Part shown: positions 1 to 8,271 of the stretch, piece after piece | Numbering within the stretch: the stretch's first letter is position 1 | Layout of the letters: each line of letters opens with the position of its first letter | Source of the DNA: Halosimplex halophilum | GTDB taxonomy: Archaea > Halobacteriota > Halobacteria > Halobacteriales > Haloarculaceae | Length of the DNA: 64,000 nucleotides | Direction: 5' to 3' | NCBI RefSeq assembly: GCF_004698125.1 | Contig: NZ_ML214298.1 | Location: 124,001-188,000 of the forward strand | Position numbers and translations under genes: made by a program | The notes under the pieces: generated by a model | Told to the model about the DNA's origin: nothing | The model's input: only the letters and a program-made list of their open reading frames with translations | Database searches by the model: none

Positions 1-255
1 TAGTACACAAAGTCGTCGGCTGCTGGTGTCGGTCAAGCCATCACAGCCGATGCCGGCGATGCTCTCCGGTCGGTTGGCCCACTCGTCGTTGACAGAAAAC
101 CGCAGGTCGTCGTCGGTGGCAGTGACGGCCACGCGCTGGTACTCGTACCGCTCGCTGCCGGGTGATATAGCGTGGAGGTGGCCCACGTTCGCCAGGAGGA
201 CAGCACCGACTACGAAAAAGAACAGTCCTCGACGGGCGGGTGGGTCCAAAGCCAT
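1..255 (-). CDS. membrane-anchored hypothetical protein, N-terminal part (runs off window)
   Basis: On the reverse strand an ATG at 255 opens a frame that stays open to the window edge (85 codons). Its N-terminus MALDPPARRGLFFFVVGAVL shows an Arg-rich start followed by one hydrophobic segment (about residues 11-29), then a polar stretch with ERYEYQRVAVTATDDDLRF. This looks like a small exported or membrane-anchored protein with one N-terminal helix. I recognise no family. The gene is divergent from the epimerase gene, and the 245 bp between them hold a two-hairpin repeat. Confidence 0.6.
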   Translation of the reverse strand, partial: MALDPPARRGLFFFVVGAVLLANVGHLHAISPGSERYEYQRVAVTATDDDLRFSVNDEWANRPESIAGIGCDGLTDTSSRRLCVL

Positions 256-356
256 GAACTACCGGTACTGTGTCGAACGGTTATTCATTCGGTCCGTACA
301 GTATGTACTCTGCACTGAGCACTCGCCGAGCGAAGCTCTCTCGAACCACGAGGGCT

Positions 357-460
357 CGTCAGAGCTCCGCTCTGACGGTGTTTTTCACCCCCGTTTTTGC
401 CGGAGGGATACCCGCAGCGCACCCCCGGCGCGCGAGGATACCTCTCCGGCAAAAAGATGG
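357..460 (+). repeat. two-hairpin dispersed repeat, copy E1
   Basis: Hairpin 1 is CGTCAGAG-ctccg-CTCTGACG (357-377). It is followed by a T-run, CACCC, then GTTTTTGCCGGAGGGATACC, which pairs imperfectly with the right arm ending GGCAAAAAGATGG (448-460). The same architecture recurs at 2003-2103, 47162-47274, 55617-55729 and 63189-63299. This copy lies 40 bp upstream of the epimerase start in the same orientation, so it could sit in its leader or promoter region. The function is unknown. Confidence 0.75.
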
Positions 461-500
461 ATGTCGAAACCGACAAGCGGCGCCCGGCGGGACGGCGGGT

Positions 501-1919
501 ATGGACGCCGACCCGACGATCTACGACGACCGGCTCGCGGCGGAGATGGACCGCGGCGAGTTCGTCCTCGCGGTCGTCACCGCGACCAAGCCCGACTTCT
601 ACAAGCAGGCGCCGGTCGTCGCCGCCGCCCGCGAACGGGGCCTGCCCTGCTTCGTGGTCCACACCGGCCAGCACTACGACGACCTGCTCGGCCACGGACT
701 AGAGGAGTACGACCTCGAACCGGCGATCGCCGCCGACCTGGGCATCCGCGGCGACCTGAGCGAGAAGACCGCCCAGACGATGCTCGCGGTCAGGCAACTG
801 GCCGAGCGACTCGACGAGTGGCCCGACACCACCGTCCTCCCGCTGGTCCACGGCGACACCCACGCCGCCGCGATCTTCCCCCAGGCCTGGCTGTTCGCCA
901 CGAACCAGGGGGTGGCCCACAACGAGGCCGGCCTCCGCGGGATGGCGCCCGACTACGACGCCGTCCGCGGAGCGGCGGGGGAACGGTCGGACGCCGGCGG
1001 GGCCGCCGACCTCGACCCCGCGGCGCTCGTCGACGCCCAGTGGGACGGCGAGTGGTCTGTCGACCGCACGGAGCCGTTCCCCGAGCAGTACGACACCTTC
1101 GTCGGTTCGGCCGCGGCCCGCTACCAGTTCGCGCCCGTCGAACTCAACCGCGAGCACCTCGAATCGGAGGGCTACCCCCGGACGGTCGACGGCGACGAGC
1201 GCGTCCCGGTCGTCGGCAACTCCGTCGTCGACGCCATCGAGATGAAAGCCGACCACGGCGGCGAGAGCGTCTTCGACGTGTATCCCGTGCTGGCGGAGCG
1301 CGACGACTGGATCCGCGTCGACATCCACCGCCGCGCGAACCTCCTGCCCGGCCGGTTCCGGGCGCTCGTCGAGGGCGTGGTCGCACTCGTCGAGGACGGA
1401 TACAACGTCAACTTCGTCGAACTCACGGCCACGCGCCACGCGCTCGAACGGCACGGCTACCGCGACCGCCTCCGGCGGCTGGCCGACGAGCGCGAGAACT
1501 TCCTCTTCACCGGCCTCTGGAAGAAACACGCCCACGTCTACGAGTTCCTCCGCTCGGGGCAGTGTCTCGCCGAACTCACCGACTCGGGCAGCATGCAGGA
1601 GGAGCTGAACCACATCGACGAGGCGGCCTGTCTGACCGCCCGGTTCAACACCGACCGCCCGGAGACGGTCTTCGACGCCGAGACGAACCTGCTCGTCCCG
1701 CCCGTCTCCGGCGAGTTCGTCCACGACATGGTCACGCACGCCCTCGAAACCGACGCCGTCCGCGAGCGCCTCCGGTCGGGCCCGGACCTCTACGGCGAGA
1801 ACGTCGGCGAGCGCATCGTCGACTTCCTCGCCGAGCGCCGCGACGCCGGCGTCTTCGAGTGGTCGCACGAACGGCAGGGCTTCGACGGCCTCGACGGGGA
1901 GTCCGTCGACTACCTGTAG
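501..1919 (+). CDS. UDP-N-acetylglucosamine 2-epimerase-like protein (WecB family)
   Basis: The 472-residue product looks like a non-hydrolysing UDP-GlcNAc 2-epimerase, which would make UDP-ManNAc for surface glycans or protein N-glycans. Near the N-terminus it has FVLAVVTATKPDFYKQAPVV and VVHTGQHYDD, then VHGDTHAA and HNEAGLRG (the VHGDT...HVEAGLR region of WecB), and NSVVDAI followed by DIHRRANLL (equivalent of the HRREN motif). It is about 100 residues longer than bacterial WecB, with an acidic insertion of roughly 90 residues after AGLRG. I chose the ATG at 501 because coding-like, acidic sequence begins there; an in-frame start at 270 would run through the repeat at 357-460. Substrate is inferred. 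Confidence 0.8.
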   Translation: MDADPTIYDDRLAAEMDRGEFVLAVVTATKPDFYKQAPVVAAARERGLPCFVVHTGQHYDDLLGHGLEEYDLEPAIAADLGIRGDLSEKTAQTMLAVRQLAERLDEWPDTTVLPLVHGDTHAAAIFPQAWLFATNQGVAHNEAGLRGMAPDYDAVRGAAGERSDAGGAADLDPAALVDAQWDGEWSVDRTEPFPEQYDTFVGSAAARYQFAPVELNREHLESEGYPRTVDGDERVPVVGNSVVDAIEMKADHGGESVFDVYPVLAERDDWIRVDIHRRANLLPGRFRALVEGVVALVEDGYNVNFVELTATRHALERHGYRDRLRRLADERENFLFTGLWKKHAHVYEFLRSGQCLAELTDSGSMQEELNHIDEAACLTARFNTDRPETVFDAETNLLVPPVSGEFVHDMVTHALETDAVRERLRSGPDLYGENVGERIVDFLAERRDAGVFEWSHERQGFDGLDGESVDYL

Positions 1920-1963
1920 CGGCGCGGCTCGGCGGTGAGGGCAGCAGAAAACGGCGTCACGTT

Positions 1964-2000
1964 AGCTGCCGTACTCCGCTTCGGGGTACTCGACGATGTC
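1964..2000 (-). pseudogene. duplicated 3' end of the glutaredoxin gene
   Basis: These 37 bp match 2107-2143 at 34 of 37 positions. Read on the reverse strand they encode DIVEYPEAEYGS followed by a stop (TAA), against DIVEYLEAEYGS and TGA in the intact gene. Only this C-terminal fragment is present. The two copies flank the repeat element at 2003-2103, so the duplication is probably linked to the arrival of that element. Confidence 0.8.
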
Positions 2001-2002
2001 AG

Positions 2003-2103
2003 TCCCACGTTTTTCCGCTCGGGTGTCCTCGCTCGCCTCGCTCGCTGCGGGTGCCACTCGCGCAAAAACGTGGGCGAAAAAGCGCTCGCTCCGCTCGCGG
2101 CCG
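2003..2103 (-). repeat. two-hairpin dispersed repeat, copy E2
   Basis: Reverse-oriented copy. GGCCGCGAGCGGAGCGAGCG (the hairpin-1 position, here poorly self-complementary) leads to CTTTTTCGCCCACGTTTTTGC, whose stem pairs back to the arm ending near CGGAAAAACGTGGG. It begins immediately after the glutaredoxin stop codon and sits between that gene and the epimerase gene, which converge. Placement and T-runs would fit a transcription end signal, but that is inference. Confidence 0.7.
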
Positions 2104-2104
2104 A

Positions 2105-2353
2105 TCAGCTACCGTACTCGGCTTCGAGGTACTCGACGATGTCGTCGCTCTCGGGCATCCCCTCGACGCCGTTGTCGGGGTCGACGAGGACGGGGACGCC
2201 GGTCTGGCCGCTCACTTCCTCGACCTCGGTCCGCTCGTCGTGCGACCGGGGGACCATGTGCGACTCGTAGTCGAGGTCCAGTTCGTCGAGTTTCTTCTTG
2301 ACCTTCGCGCAGTAGGGACAGCCTTCGAGTTCGTACAGTTCGAGGTTCGCCAT
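2105..2353 (-). CDS. glutaredoxin (dithiol, CPYC)
   Basis: An 82-residue thioredoxin-fold protein. It has the dithiol active site CPYC at residues 9-15 (LEGCPYCAK), the cis-Pro segment TGVPVLVD and the C-terminal GMPESDDIVEYLE typical of glutaredoxin/NrdH-type proteins. It would act as a cytosolic thiol-disulfide reductant; the electron donor cannot be told from sequence. The ATG at 2353 is preferred over an upstream GTG-type extension because the fold begins at MANLELYELEG. The last 12 codons are duplicated downstream at 1964-2000. Confidence 0.85.
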   Translation of the reverse strand: MANLELYELEGCPYCAKVKKKLDELDLDYESHMVPRSHDERTEVEEVSGQTGVPVLVDPDNGVEGMPESDDIVEYLEAEYGS

Positions 2354-2443
2354 CACCGACGAGTCGGGACTCGACGGGCAAGAGCCCACCGGTCGTGTGT
2401 ACCCGCCGCGCAGGAGCGACGCCCGGTCGCCGGAGCCCCGGGA

Positions 2444-3724
2444 CTACTCGGCGAGGTGGTCGAGGACGGCCTCGGTGTCGTTGGGGACCGGTTCGGGGTC
2501 GCCGCCGGCCTCGTAGGCGGCGTCGGGGTCTTTGAGCAGGTGACCGGTCGTCAGGCAGACCACGTCCTCGTCGGCGTCGATCTCGCCCTCGTCGCGGAGC
2601 TTGCGGAGGCCGGCGACCGAGGCGGCCGAGGCGGGTTCGACGCCGACGCCTTCCTCGGCGAGGGAACGCTGGGCGTCGGTGATCGCCTCGTCGGAGACGG
2701 CGACGGCGGTGCCGCCCGTCTCGCGGATGCCCGGCAGCGCCTTCGGGGCGTTGACGGGGTTGCCGATGCGGATGGCGGTCGCGCGGGTCTCGACCTCCTC
2801 CCAGCGGCGGACCTCGTCGTTGCCCTCCTCGATGGCCTCGACCATCGGCGCCGAATGTTCGGCCTGGACGCCGGTGAGTTTCGGCACGTCGTCGTCGTCG
2901 ATGGCGCCGGCCTTCCGGAGCTCGCGGAAGCACTTGTACAGCGCCGCGGTGTTGCCGGCGTTGCCGACCGGGAGGACGATCCGGTCGGGGTACCGGCCCT
3001 CGTCGGCGTGGAACCGTTCCATGATCTCCAGGCCGATTGTCTTCTGGCCCTCCAGGCGGAACGGGTTGAGCGAGTTGAGCAGGTACGCCTCGCCGCGGCT
3101 GGCGAGGTCCTGGACGATGTCGAGACACGAATCGAAGTTGCCGTCGACTTCGAGGATGCGGGCGCCGTGGAGGCTGGCCTGGGCGACCTTGCCGGCGGCG
3201 ACCTTGCCGGCGGGCAGCAGGACCAGGGTTTCCATGCCGCCGCGGGCGCCGTACGCGGCGAGCGCAGCGCTGGTGTTGCCGGTCGAGGCGCAGGCCAGGC
3301 GGTCGACGCCGACCTCCTTCGCCACGCGGACGCCGACGGTCATCCCGCGGTCCTTGAAGCTCCCAGTCGGGTTCATCCCCTCGTGTTTGACCCGCAGGGT
3401 GTTGACGCCGACCTCCTCCTCGATGCGGGGGACGTAGTGCAGCGGCGTGCCGCCCTCGGGCAGCGAGACGCCCTCGTCGAACGGGAGCGCGGCCGAATAG
3501 CGCCAGACGCCGTAGGGGCCGCTCTCGGGCGAGCCGCCGGCGCCGAAGTCGTCCCAGGTGGGCAGGTCGGCGTAGCGGACCTCCAGCAGGCCGTCGCAGT
3601 CGTCGCAGGTGTAGCGGACCGCCTCGAAGGGGGCGAACCGCTCGCCGCACTCGATGCAGGTGAGCCAGACGCCGTCGTCGGCGACGGCGGGCTCGGACTC
3701 GTCGAGGGCCAGGTGTGCGCTCAT
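2444..3724 (-). CDS. thrC: threonine synthase
   Basis: A 426-residue PLP enzyme that converts O-phosphohomoserine to threonine and phosphate. An N-terminal zinc-ribbon-like segment (CIECGERF ... CDDCDG) precedes the fold-type II core. The PLP lysine is in GSFKDRGM and the cofactor phosphate loop is near ASTGNTSAALAAYGA. The C-terminal part has TGHLLKDP. Length is normal for archaeal ThrC. ATG at 3724 fits the start of the zinc ribbon. A second, shorter threonine-synthase-like gene lies at 50269-51354, so paralogue roles may differ. Confidence 0.9.
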   Translation of the reverse strand: MSAHLALDESEPAVADDGVWLTCIECGERFAPFEAVRYTCDDCDGLLEVRYADLPTWDDFGAGGSPESGPYGVWRYSAALPFDEGVSLPEGGTPLHYVPRIEEEVGVNTLRVKHEGMNPTGSFKDRGMTVGVRVAKEVGVDRLACASTGNTSAALAAYGARGGMETLVLLPAGKVAAGKVAQASLHGARILEVDGNFDSCLDIVQDLASRGEAYLLNSLNPFRLEGQKTIGLEIMERFHADEGRYPDRIVLPVGNAGNTAALYKCFRELRKAGAIDDDDVPKLTGVQAEHSAPMVEAIEEGNDEVRRWEEVETRATAIRIGNPVNAPKALPGIRETGGTAVAVSDEAITDAQRSLAEEGVGVEPASAASVAGLRKLRDEGEIDADEDVVCLTTGHLLKDPDAAYEAGGDPEPVPNDTEAVLDHLAE

Positions 3725-3809
3725 TGGAGGAACCTGAACGCCCGGCGACCAAAAGAGGGCCGATCGTTCGCGCCCCCCGACGCGGCGATCGGCCGCGCGT
3801 CCCCCTCGG

Positions 3810-4799
3810 CTACCCCACGGGCACCCGCAGCGCCTCGCCGTCGCGTTCGACGGTCGTCCCGAAGGCGGCCGAGCGCTCGGCCATCCGCTCGCGGACCCAC
3901 TCGGCGGCCGCGCCCTCGGCCGCGTAGACCGCACGGTCGCGGATCTCGATCGGTTCGAGCCGCAGGGACGTGACGCCCGACGCGTCGGCGTCGGCGACGA
4001 ACAGGAACCCGCGGTCGTTGTGCAGCTCGGGGTCGACGCGGTAGTCGTCGACGAAGTCCCCGCAGTCGTGGAGGACCGGGGTGCCGTCGACCGCCTCGAC
4101 GCCCTGAACGACGTGGGCGCTGTGGCCGTGGACGAGGTCGACCCGTTCGGCGAGCCACCGGTGGAACGCCCGGAGGGTGTCGTCGGGTTCGGTCTCCATG
4201 TTCGGCCCGCCGTGGACCGACGCGACCACGAGGTCGGGGTCCAGCGCCCGGGCGTCGGCGACCATCGACTCGACGGCCGCCCGCGTCGCCTCGTCGTCGG
4301 GGTCGAAGTCGAGGTGGACGACGCCGGCGCTGTCCGGGCCGGCGGCGTACTCCGGCGTGTTGTCCGTCGCGGCGACCACGGCGATGTCGAGCCCGTCGAC
4401 CTCGACGAGCGCCGGTGCTCGCGCCTCGGTCAGCGTCGCGCCCGCGCCGGCGTGGGCGACGCCGACCGCGTCGAGGTGGTCGAGCGTGTCGAGCAGCGCG
4501 GGCTCCTCGAAGTCGAGGAGGTGGTTGTTCGCCAGGCAGGCGAAGTCGACCCCCGCGGCGTCGAGCGCGTCGGTCGCCCAGTCCGGCGTCGCCCGGAAGT
4601 GGAACGGTCTCTCGGTTCGGGTCCACTTCCGCCCGCGCGTCGAGACGGCGCACTCGAGGTTGACCAGCAGGCCGTCGAGCGCGCGGAGCCGCTCGTGCAG
4701 GTCCCCCCAGACTCCCGCCGGCGCGACGCCCGGCTGGCCGTAGCGCTCGTCGACCAGCCGCCCCAGCATCACGTCCCCCGTCAGTCCGATCCGGGGCAT
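3810..4799 (-). CDS. CapA-family metallophosphatase-like protein
   Basis: The 329-residue protein carries features of the CapA/poly-gamma-glutamate family: GLTGDVMLGRLVDE near the N-terminus, LVNLECAVS, the LANNHLLDF signature and VASVHGG, followed by HGHSAHVVQG, all within the calcineurin-like fold. There is no evident signal peptide, so it is probably cytosolic. CapA homologues outside capsule operons have no settled role, and no capB/capC neighbours are seen here. The ATG at 4799 places the core motif at once, whereas the upstream in-frame extension is Arg-rich and unlikely. It is followed by threonine synthase on the same strand, 85 bp downstream. Confidence 0.8.
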   Translation of the reverse strand: MPRIGLTGDVMLGRLVDERYGQPGVAPAGVWGDLHERLRALDGLLVNLECAVSTRGRKWTRTERPFHFRATPDWATDALDAAGVDFACLANNHLLDFEEPALLDTLDHLDAVGVAHAGAGATLTEARAPALVEVDGLDIAVVAATDNTPEYAAGPDSAGVVHLDFDPDDEATRAAVESMVADARALDPDLVVASVHGGPNMETEPDDTLRAFHRWLAERVDLVHGHSAHVVQGVEAVDGTPVLHDCGDFVDDYRVDPELHNDRGFLFVADADASGVTSLRLEPIEIRDRAVYAAEGAAAEWVRERMAERSAAFGTTVERDGEALRVPVG

Positions 4800-4869
4800 A
4801 CCGTGTGGTACGTGACCGTACCGCAAGTACGTTCGGTCCGGCCCCCGAAAGCGCATTCGAGGACGGGGT

Positions 4870-5205
4870 CGCGGTGCGGTCGGCGTGCGCTGTCGCGCGT
4901 CTCGTCGCGCGACAGCATCGCGCGAGGGATGAGCGACGGCAGGAGCGAATCGGCTGGGGAGGTTCGTGGCCGCTTGCGGCGCTGTGCGGGGTGGTCGCGG
5001 TACCGTGCCGTGCGGTCGCGGTCCCTGGTGGACTGAAAGGGCGAGGCGCGCTCGCGTTTATGTAGTCGTCTGAGCGACCGCTACCCGAAGCGGCCTCTGG
5101 CCGCGAGGGTATGTCGCTCAGCGACCGCGAGCGCGGCGAGAGCTTTCAGCGCTTGCTGTCCTCTGCGATCGAGACGACTGCTAGCGAGCGGGCCGTGGGA
5201 CCTCA
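4870..5205. repeat. long modular dispersed repeat, copy R1 (with inner hairpin)
   Basis: The 552-bp divergent intergenic region contains no credible gene and is mostly this repeat. Modules in order: CGCGCGAGGGATGAGCG; the core CGAATCGGCTGGGGAGG (about 4946-4962); CGGTCCCTGGTGGACTGAAAG; a long hairpin from CTGAAAGGGCGAGGCGCGCT (5034) to GCGGCGAGAGCTTTCAG (to 5149); then TGCTAGCGAGCGGGCC. Within the hairpin, 5064-5133 (70 bp) is identical to 13057-13126. Related copies occur at 13004, 21952 and 63350. Confidence 0.85.
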
Positions 5206-5351
5206 TCACTCTCCGTCGAATGCAACGACGTTCATTCGACCACCGACGACCCAAACGCAACCCGAAACACCCGGCCAAACCGTACGCCGAATCGGGCAGC
5301 CCCGAACCCTGGGACCCAAATCCCGAAGTGGCTGTACTCGCTGGATAGCCC

Positions 5352-7172
5352 ATGGTACTCCCGCCGTGGCCGGTGGCGGCATCGTTGCTGGCCGGGGGCG
5401 GGACGCTGCTGTTGATCCGTTACCTGTGGCGCTACCGCGGCAAACCCGGGGCGGACTGGTTCCTGGCGAGCCTGGGGGCGCAGGCGACCTGGAGCCTCGC
5501 CTACGGGGTCGCGCTGGCGACGTTCGCCGAGCCGGTACGGTGGGCGCTGGAGGTGGTGTCGTGGGCGGCGATGGCCGGGACGGGCGTGTACTTCCTGGCG
5601 TTCGCGCTGGCGTACACCGGCCGCGGGGGCGTCGTCGACCGGGCGTGGTGGGGGTTCGCCGCCTTTCCCGGACTGGTCGGGCTGCTCGGGGCGACGAACC
5701 CGGTCCACGGGCTGGCGTGGACGGACTTCGAGGTGGTGCGGGTCCTGGGCGTCGCGGGCGCGACCTACGAGCTGCGGCTGTGGGCGCTGCTGGCGGCGAC
5801 GGCGGGCGTGTTGCTGATCACGGTCGGGAGCCTGCTGCTGTTCGACACGGTCGTCAGCTACGGGCCGCTGTACCGGCGGGAGGCCGTCGCGGTGGGGCTG
5901 TCGACGTTCCCGCCGGTCGCGGCGGTGCTGGCCTGGCTCCACGGCGTCGGCCCGGTCGGGGCGGTCAACTTCGTCACCGTCGCCTTCCTCCCGCACGTCG
6001 CGCTCGACGCCTACGCGTTCGTCGGCAGCGACATGTTCGAGTTCCACCCGGCGACCCGGCGGGTCGGCGAGCGGGCGGCCATCGACGACCTGGGCGCGCC
6101 GGTGGTGATCGTCGACGAACGCGGCCGGGTCGTGACGCTCAACGGCGCCGCCGAGGCGGCCTTCGGCGTCGGGAAGTCGGCGGCGCTCACCCGGCCGCTG
6201 TCGGCACTGCTCGGCGAGGACGGCGCCGGATCGATGGCGGCCGACGACCGGACGGCGGCCGACGACGCGACGGAGACGGAAAGCGTGAGGGAGACGGACG
6301 ACGTGACCGAGATGGAGACCGTGACGGTCCAGTCGGGCGGCCGGCGGCGGATCTTCACGGTGACGACGACGCCGCTTTCCGACGCGGGGGGCACCCACGT
6401 CGGCTACACCGTCGTCTTCCAGGACGTGACGGACGAGCGGCGCCGCGAACAGCGCCTCGACGTGCTCAACCGGGTGTTGCGGCACAACCTCCGCAACGAC
6501 ATGACGGTCGTCCAGGGGTTCACCGAGGCCGCCGCGAGGGAGGTCGACGACCCGGCGGTCGGCGACATGCTCGCCCGCGCCGAGGCGAAGGCGACCGAAC
6601 TGGTCGCGCTCGGGGAGAAGGCCCGGACCGTCGAGCGGGTCCTCGACAGCGAGCCCCGCGCCGAACGGGTCGACGTGGCCGACCTGCTGGCGACCGTGCG
6701 AGCCGAGCACGTCGACGCCGCCGACGTGGCCGGGGGGTCCGAGGCGGCCGACGTGGACGGCGAGTCCGACGCGGTCGAGACGGCCGACGGCGCGACCGTG
6801 ACCGTCGAGGCGACCGACGCGGCGGTCACGACCGACCCGGCGGTCCTGCAGGTCGTCGTCGGGACGCTGCTGGAGAACGCGCTGGAGCACGCCGGCGAGG
6901 CGCCGACGGTGACGCTGTCGGCGGAGCCCCGCGAGGGCGCGGTGGCGGTCACCGTCGCCGACGACGGCCCGGGCGTGCCCGACCACGAACTCGACGTGCT
7001 GACCGCCGGCGCGGAGTCGGCGCTCGAACACGGGTCGGGCCTGGGCCTGTGGCTGGCCGACTGGGGCGCGACGGCGCTGGGCGGCGACCTCGCGTTCGAC
7101 ACCGGCGACGGCACGCGGGCGACGCTCACCGTGCCCGACGGGGAGACGCGGGACCCGACGGGCGGGTCGTAG
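5352..7172 (+). CDS. 7TM-sensor histidine kinase with PAS domain
   Basis: A 606-residue membrane sensor kinase. Residues 1 to about 225 form seven hydrophobic segments like the N-terminal 7TM sensor of histidine kinases. A PAS-like domain follows (about 240-365: IDDLGAPVVIVDERGRVVTL ... VGYTVVFQDVTDERR), with an acidic, Thr-rich low-complexity insert around 300-325. The phosphoacceptor is His378 in VLRHNLRNDM, the usual haloarchaeal H-box. The ATPase domain shows LLENALEHA, DDGPGVP and GSGLGLWL. No response regulator is adjacent, so the partner is unknown. It is oriented away from the CapA gene across repeat R1. Confidence 0.9.
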   Translation: MVLPPWPVAASLLAGGGTLLLIRYLWRYRGKPGADWFLASLGAQATWSLAYGVALATFAEPVRWALEVVSWAAMAGTGVYFLAFALAYTGRGGVVDRAWWGFAAFPGLVGLLGATNPVHGLAWTDFEVVRVLGVAGATYELRLWALLAATAGVLLITVGSLLLFDTVVSYGPLYRREAVAVGLSTFPPVAAVLAWLHGVGPVGAVNFVTVAFLPHVALDAYAFVGSDMFEFHPATRRVGERAAIDDLGAPVVIVDERGRVVTLNGAAEAAFGVGKSAALTRPLSALLGEDGAGSMAADDRTAADDATETESVRETDDVTEMETVTVQSGGRRRIFTVTTTPLSDAGGTHVGYTVVFQDVTDERRREQRLDVLNRVLRHNLRNDMTVVQGFTEAAAREVDDPAVGDMLARAEAKATELVALGEKARTVERVLDSEPRAERVDVADLLATVRAEHVDAADVAGGSEAADVDGESDAVETADGATVTVEATDAAVTTDPAVLQVVVGTLLENALEHAGEAPTVTLSAEPREGAVAVTVADDGPGVPDHELDVLTAGAESALEHGSGLGLWLADWGATALGGDLAFDTGDGTRATLTVPDGETRDPTGGS

Positions 7173-7182
7173 GCCCGCGCGA

Positions 7183-7575
7183 CTACGCGCTCGCGTAGCC
7201 CGCGACCTCGGTCTCGTCGAGTTTGCGCTCGGCCTCGGCGACGGAGTCGGCGGTCTCGCCGCTGTAGCCAACGTCCCGCGAGCGCCGCTCGAAGGCGTTG
7301 ACGACGACCTGGCTCGTCTCCTCGTCGGTGACGCGGACGACGCGGTCGACGCCCATCTCCTTCAGTTCGGCCTGGGCGCGCTTGATCGGCTTGGCGGCCT
7401 CCGGCGACGGCGGCGTGAACCCCGACAGGTCGTTGACGATGTCGAACCCGTCGCGCAGCCGTTCGGCCGCCTCGACCGTCTCGTCGGCCGCGGTCTCCAT
7501 CTCCGCGCGGTCCAGCCGGCCGGTGAAGTCCAGGTGCAGTCGGTTCGCCTGCGGGTCCGCCTCTATCTCGTACAT
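7183..7575 (-). CDS. conserved hypothetical protein, possibly STAS/SpoIIAA-like fold
   Basis: A soluble 130-residue protein starting MYEIEADPQANRLHLDFTGR. The alternating strand-helix pattern, with a strand ending FDIVNDLSGF and then RVVRVTD, resembles STAS or SpoIIAA-like single-domain proteins. I make that comparison by pattern only. It converges with the histidine kinase gene with a gap of 10 bp. No catalytic motif is visible. Confidence 0.75.
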   Translation of the reverse strand: MYEIEADPQANRLHLDFTGRLDRAEMETAADETVEAAERLRDGFDIVNDLSGFTPPSPEAAKPIKRAQAELKEMGVDRVVRVTDEETSQVVVNAFERRSRDVGYSGETADSVAEAERKLDETEVAGYASA

Positions 7576-7663
7576 ACCAGAACCGACGGGGCGATTCTCA
7601 ATGGTAGGAATACCTTACTCGTTAGGGGCAGGGGGCCCCGCGAAGATCCGAGGGGAGAACCGC

Positions 7664-8173
7664 TCAGAGCCGGTCTTCGAGGACGGCGCCGAACCCGGCG
7701 GCCCCGATACAGAACGCGAGAATCCCGCCGACGCCGGTGAGGACGAGCCCGCCGTTGAGCGCGGCGGCGACGAGGAGCGGTTTCAGCCAGTCGTCGCCCT
7801 CGCGGTCGACGAGGCGGTCGGCGACCGCGAGGAAGGCGACCGTCGCGCCGACCGCCCAGACGAGGTACACGAGCAGGCCGAGACCGAGCGCGAACGGGAT
7901 GCCGATGAGCGTGAAAAAGAGGACGATAATCGCGAGCACGGCGAATATCAGGACGAGGAAGCCGTAGACGAACGAGCCGACGGGGTCGTCGACGACCGCG
8001 GCCATCCGGTCTTCGAGGAACGCGGGGGCGACGGCCGTGAGGATGGCGCCGACGACCAGCGTCGTCAGGGCGGATCCGACGGCGCTCTGGACGACGTTGG
8101 CCACCGGGTTCAGGTCGACGTCGACGTTCACCTGGAGCACCGCCTCGGCGACCGCCGTCAGCGCTGTGAGCAT
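7664..8173 (-). CDS. hypothetical multi-pass membrane protein
   Basis: A 169-residue protein with about four hydrophobic segments: residues 28-52 (SALTTLVVGAILTAVAPAF), 70-95 (GFLVLIFAVLAIIVLFFTLI), 96-120 (PFALGLGLLVYLVWAVGATV) and 135-165. GIPFALGLGLLVYL resembles the membrane half of haloarchaeal proteins that sit beside bactofilin-like factors. None is adjacent here, so function is open. Confidence 0.75.
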   Translation of the reverse strand: MLTALTAVAEAVLQVNVDVDLNPVANVVQSAVGSALTTLVVGAILTAVAPAFLEDRMAAVVDDPVGSFVYGFLVLIFAVLAIIVLFFTLIGIPFALGLGLLVYLVWAVGATVAFLAVADRLVDREGDDWLKPLLVAAALNGGLVLTGVGGILAFCIGAAGFGAVLEDRL

Positions 8174-8271
8174 GTTCGGCGGAGACGACGGCTGCCCTCA
8201 AGTAGCCACCGGCGCGGGCGATCCCGCCGCGTTCGTCCGACGCGGGCAGGAGCGGGCGCGACGACCCGACT

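Noticed and set aside
26-3973. A 1315-codon open frame on the + strand over the epimerase and threonine synthase loci
   Set aside because: It is Arg/Pro-rich, crosses both real genes in other frames and lacks any domain. Long spurious frames are expected at this GC content.
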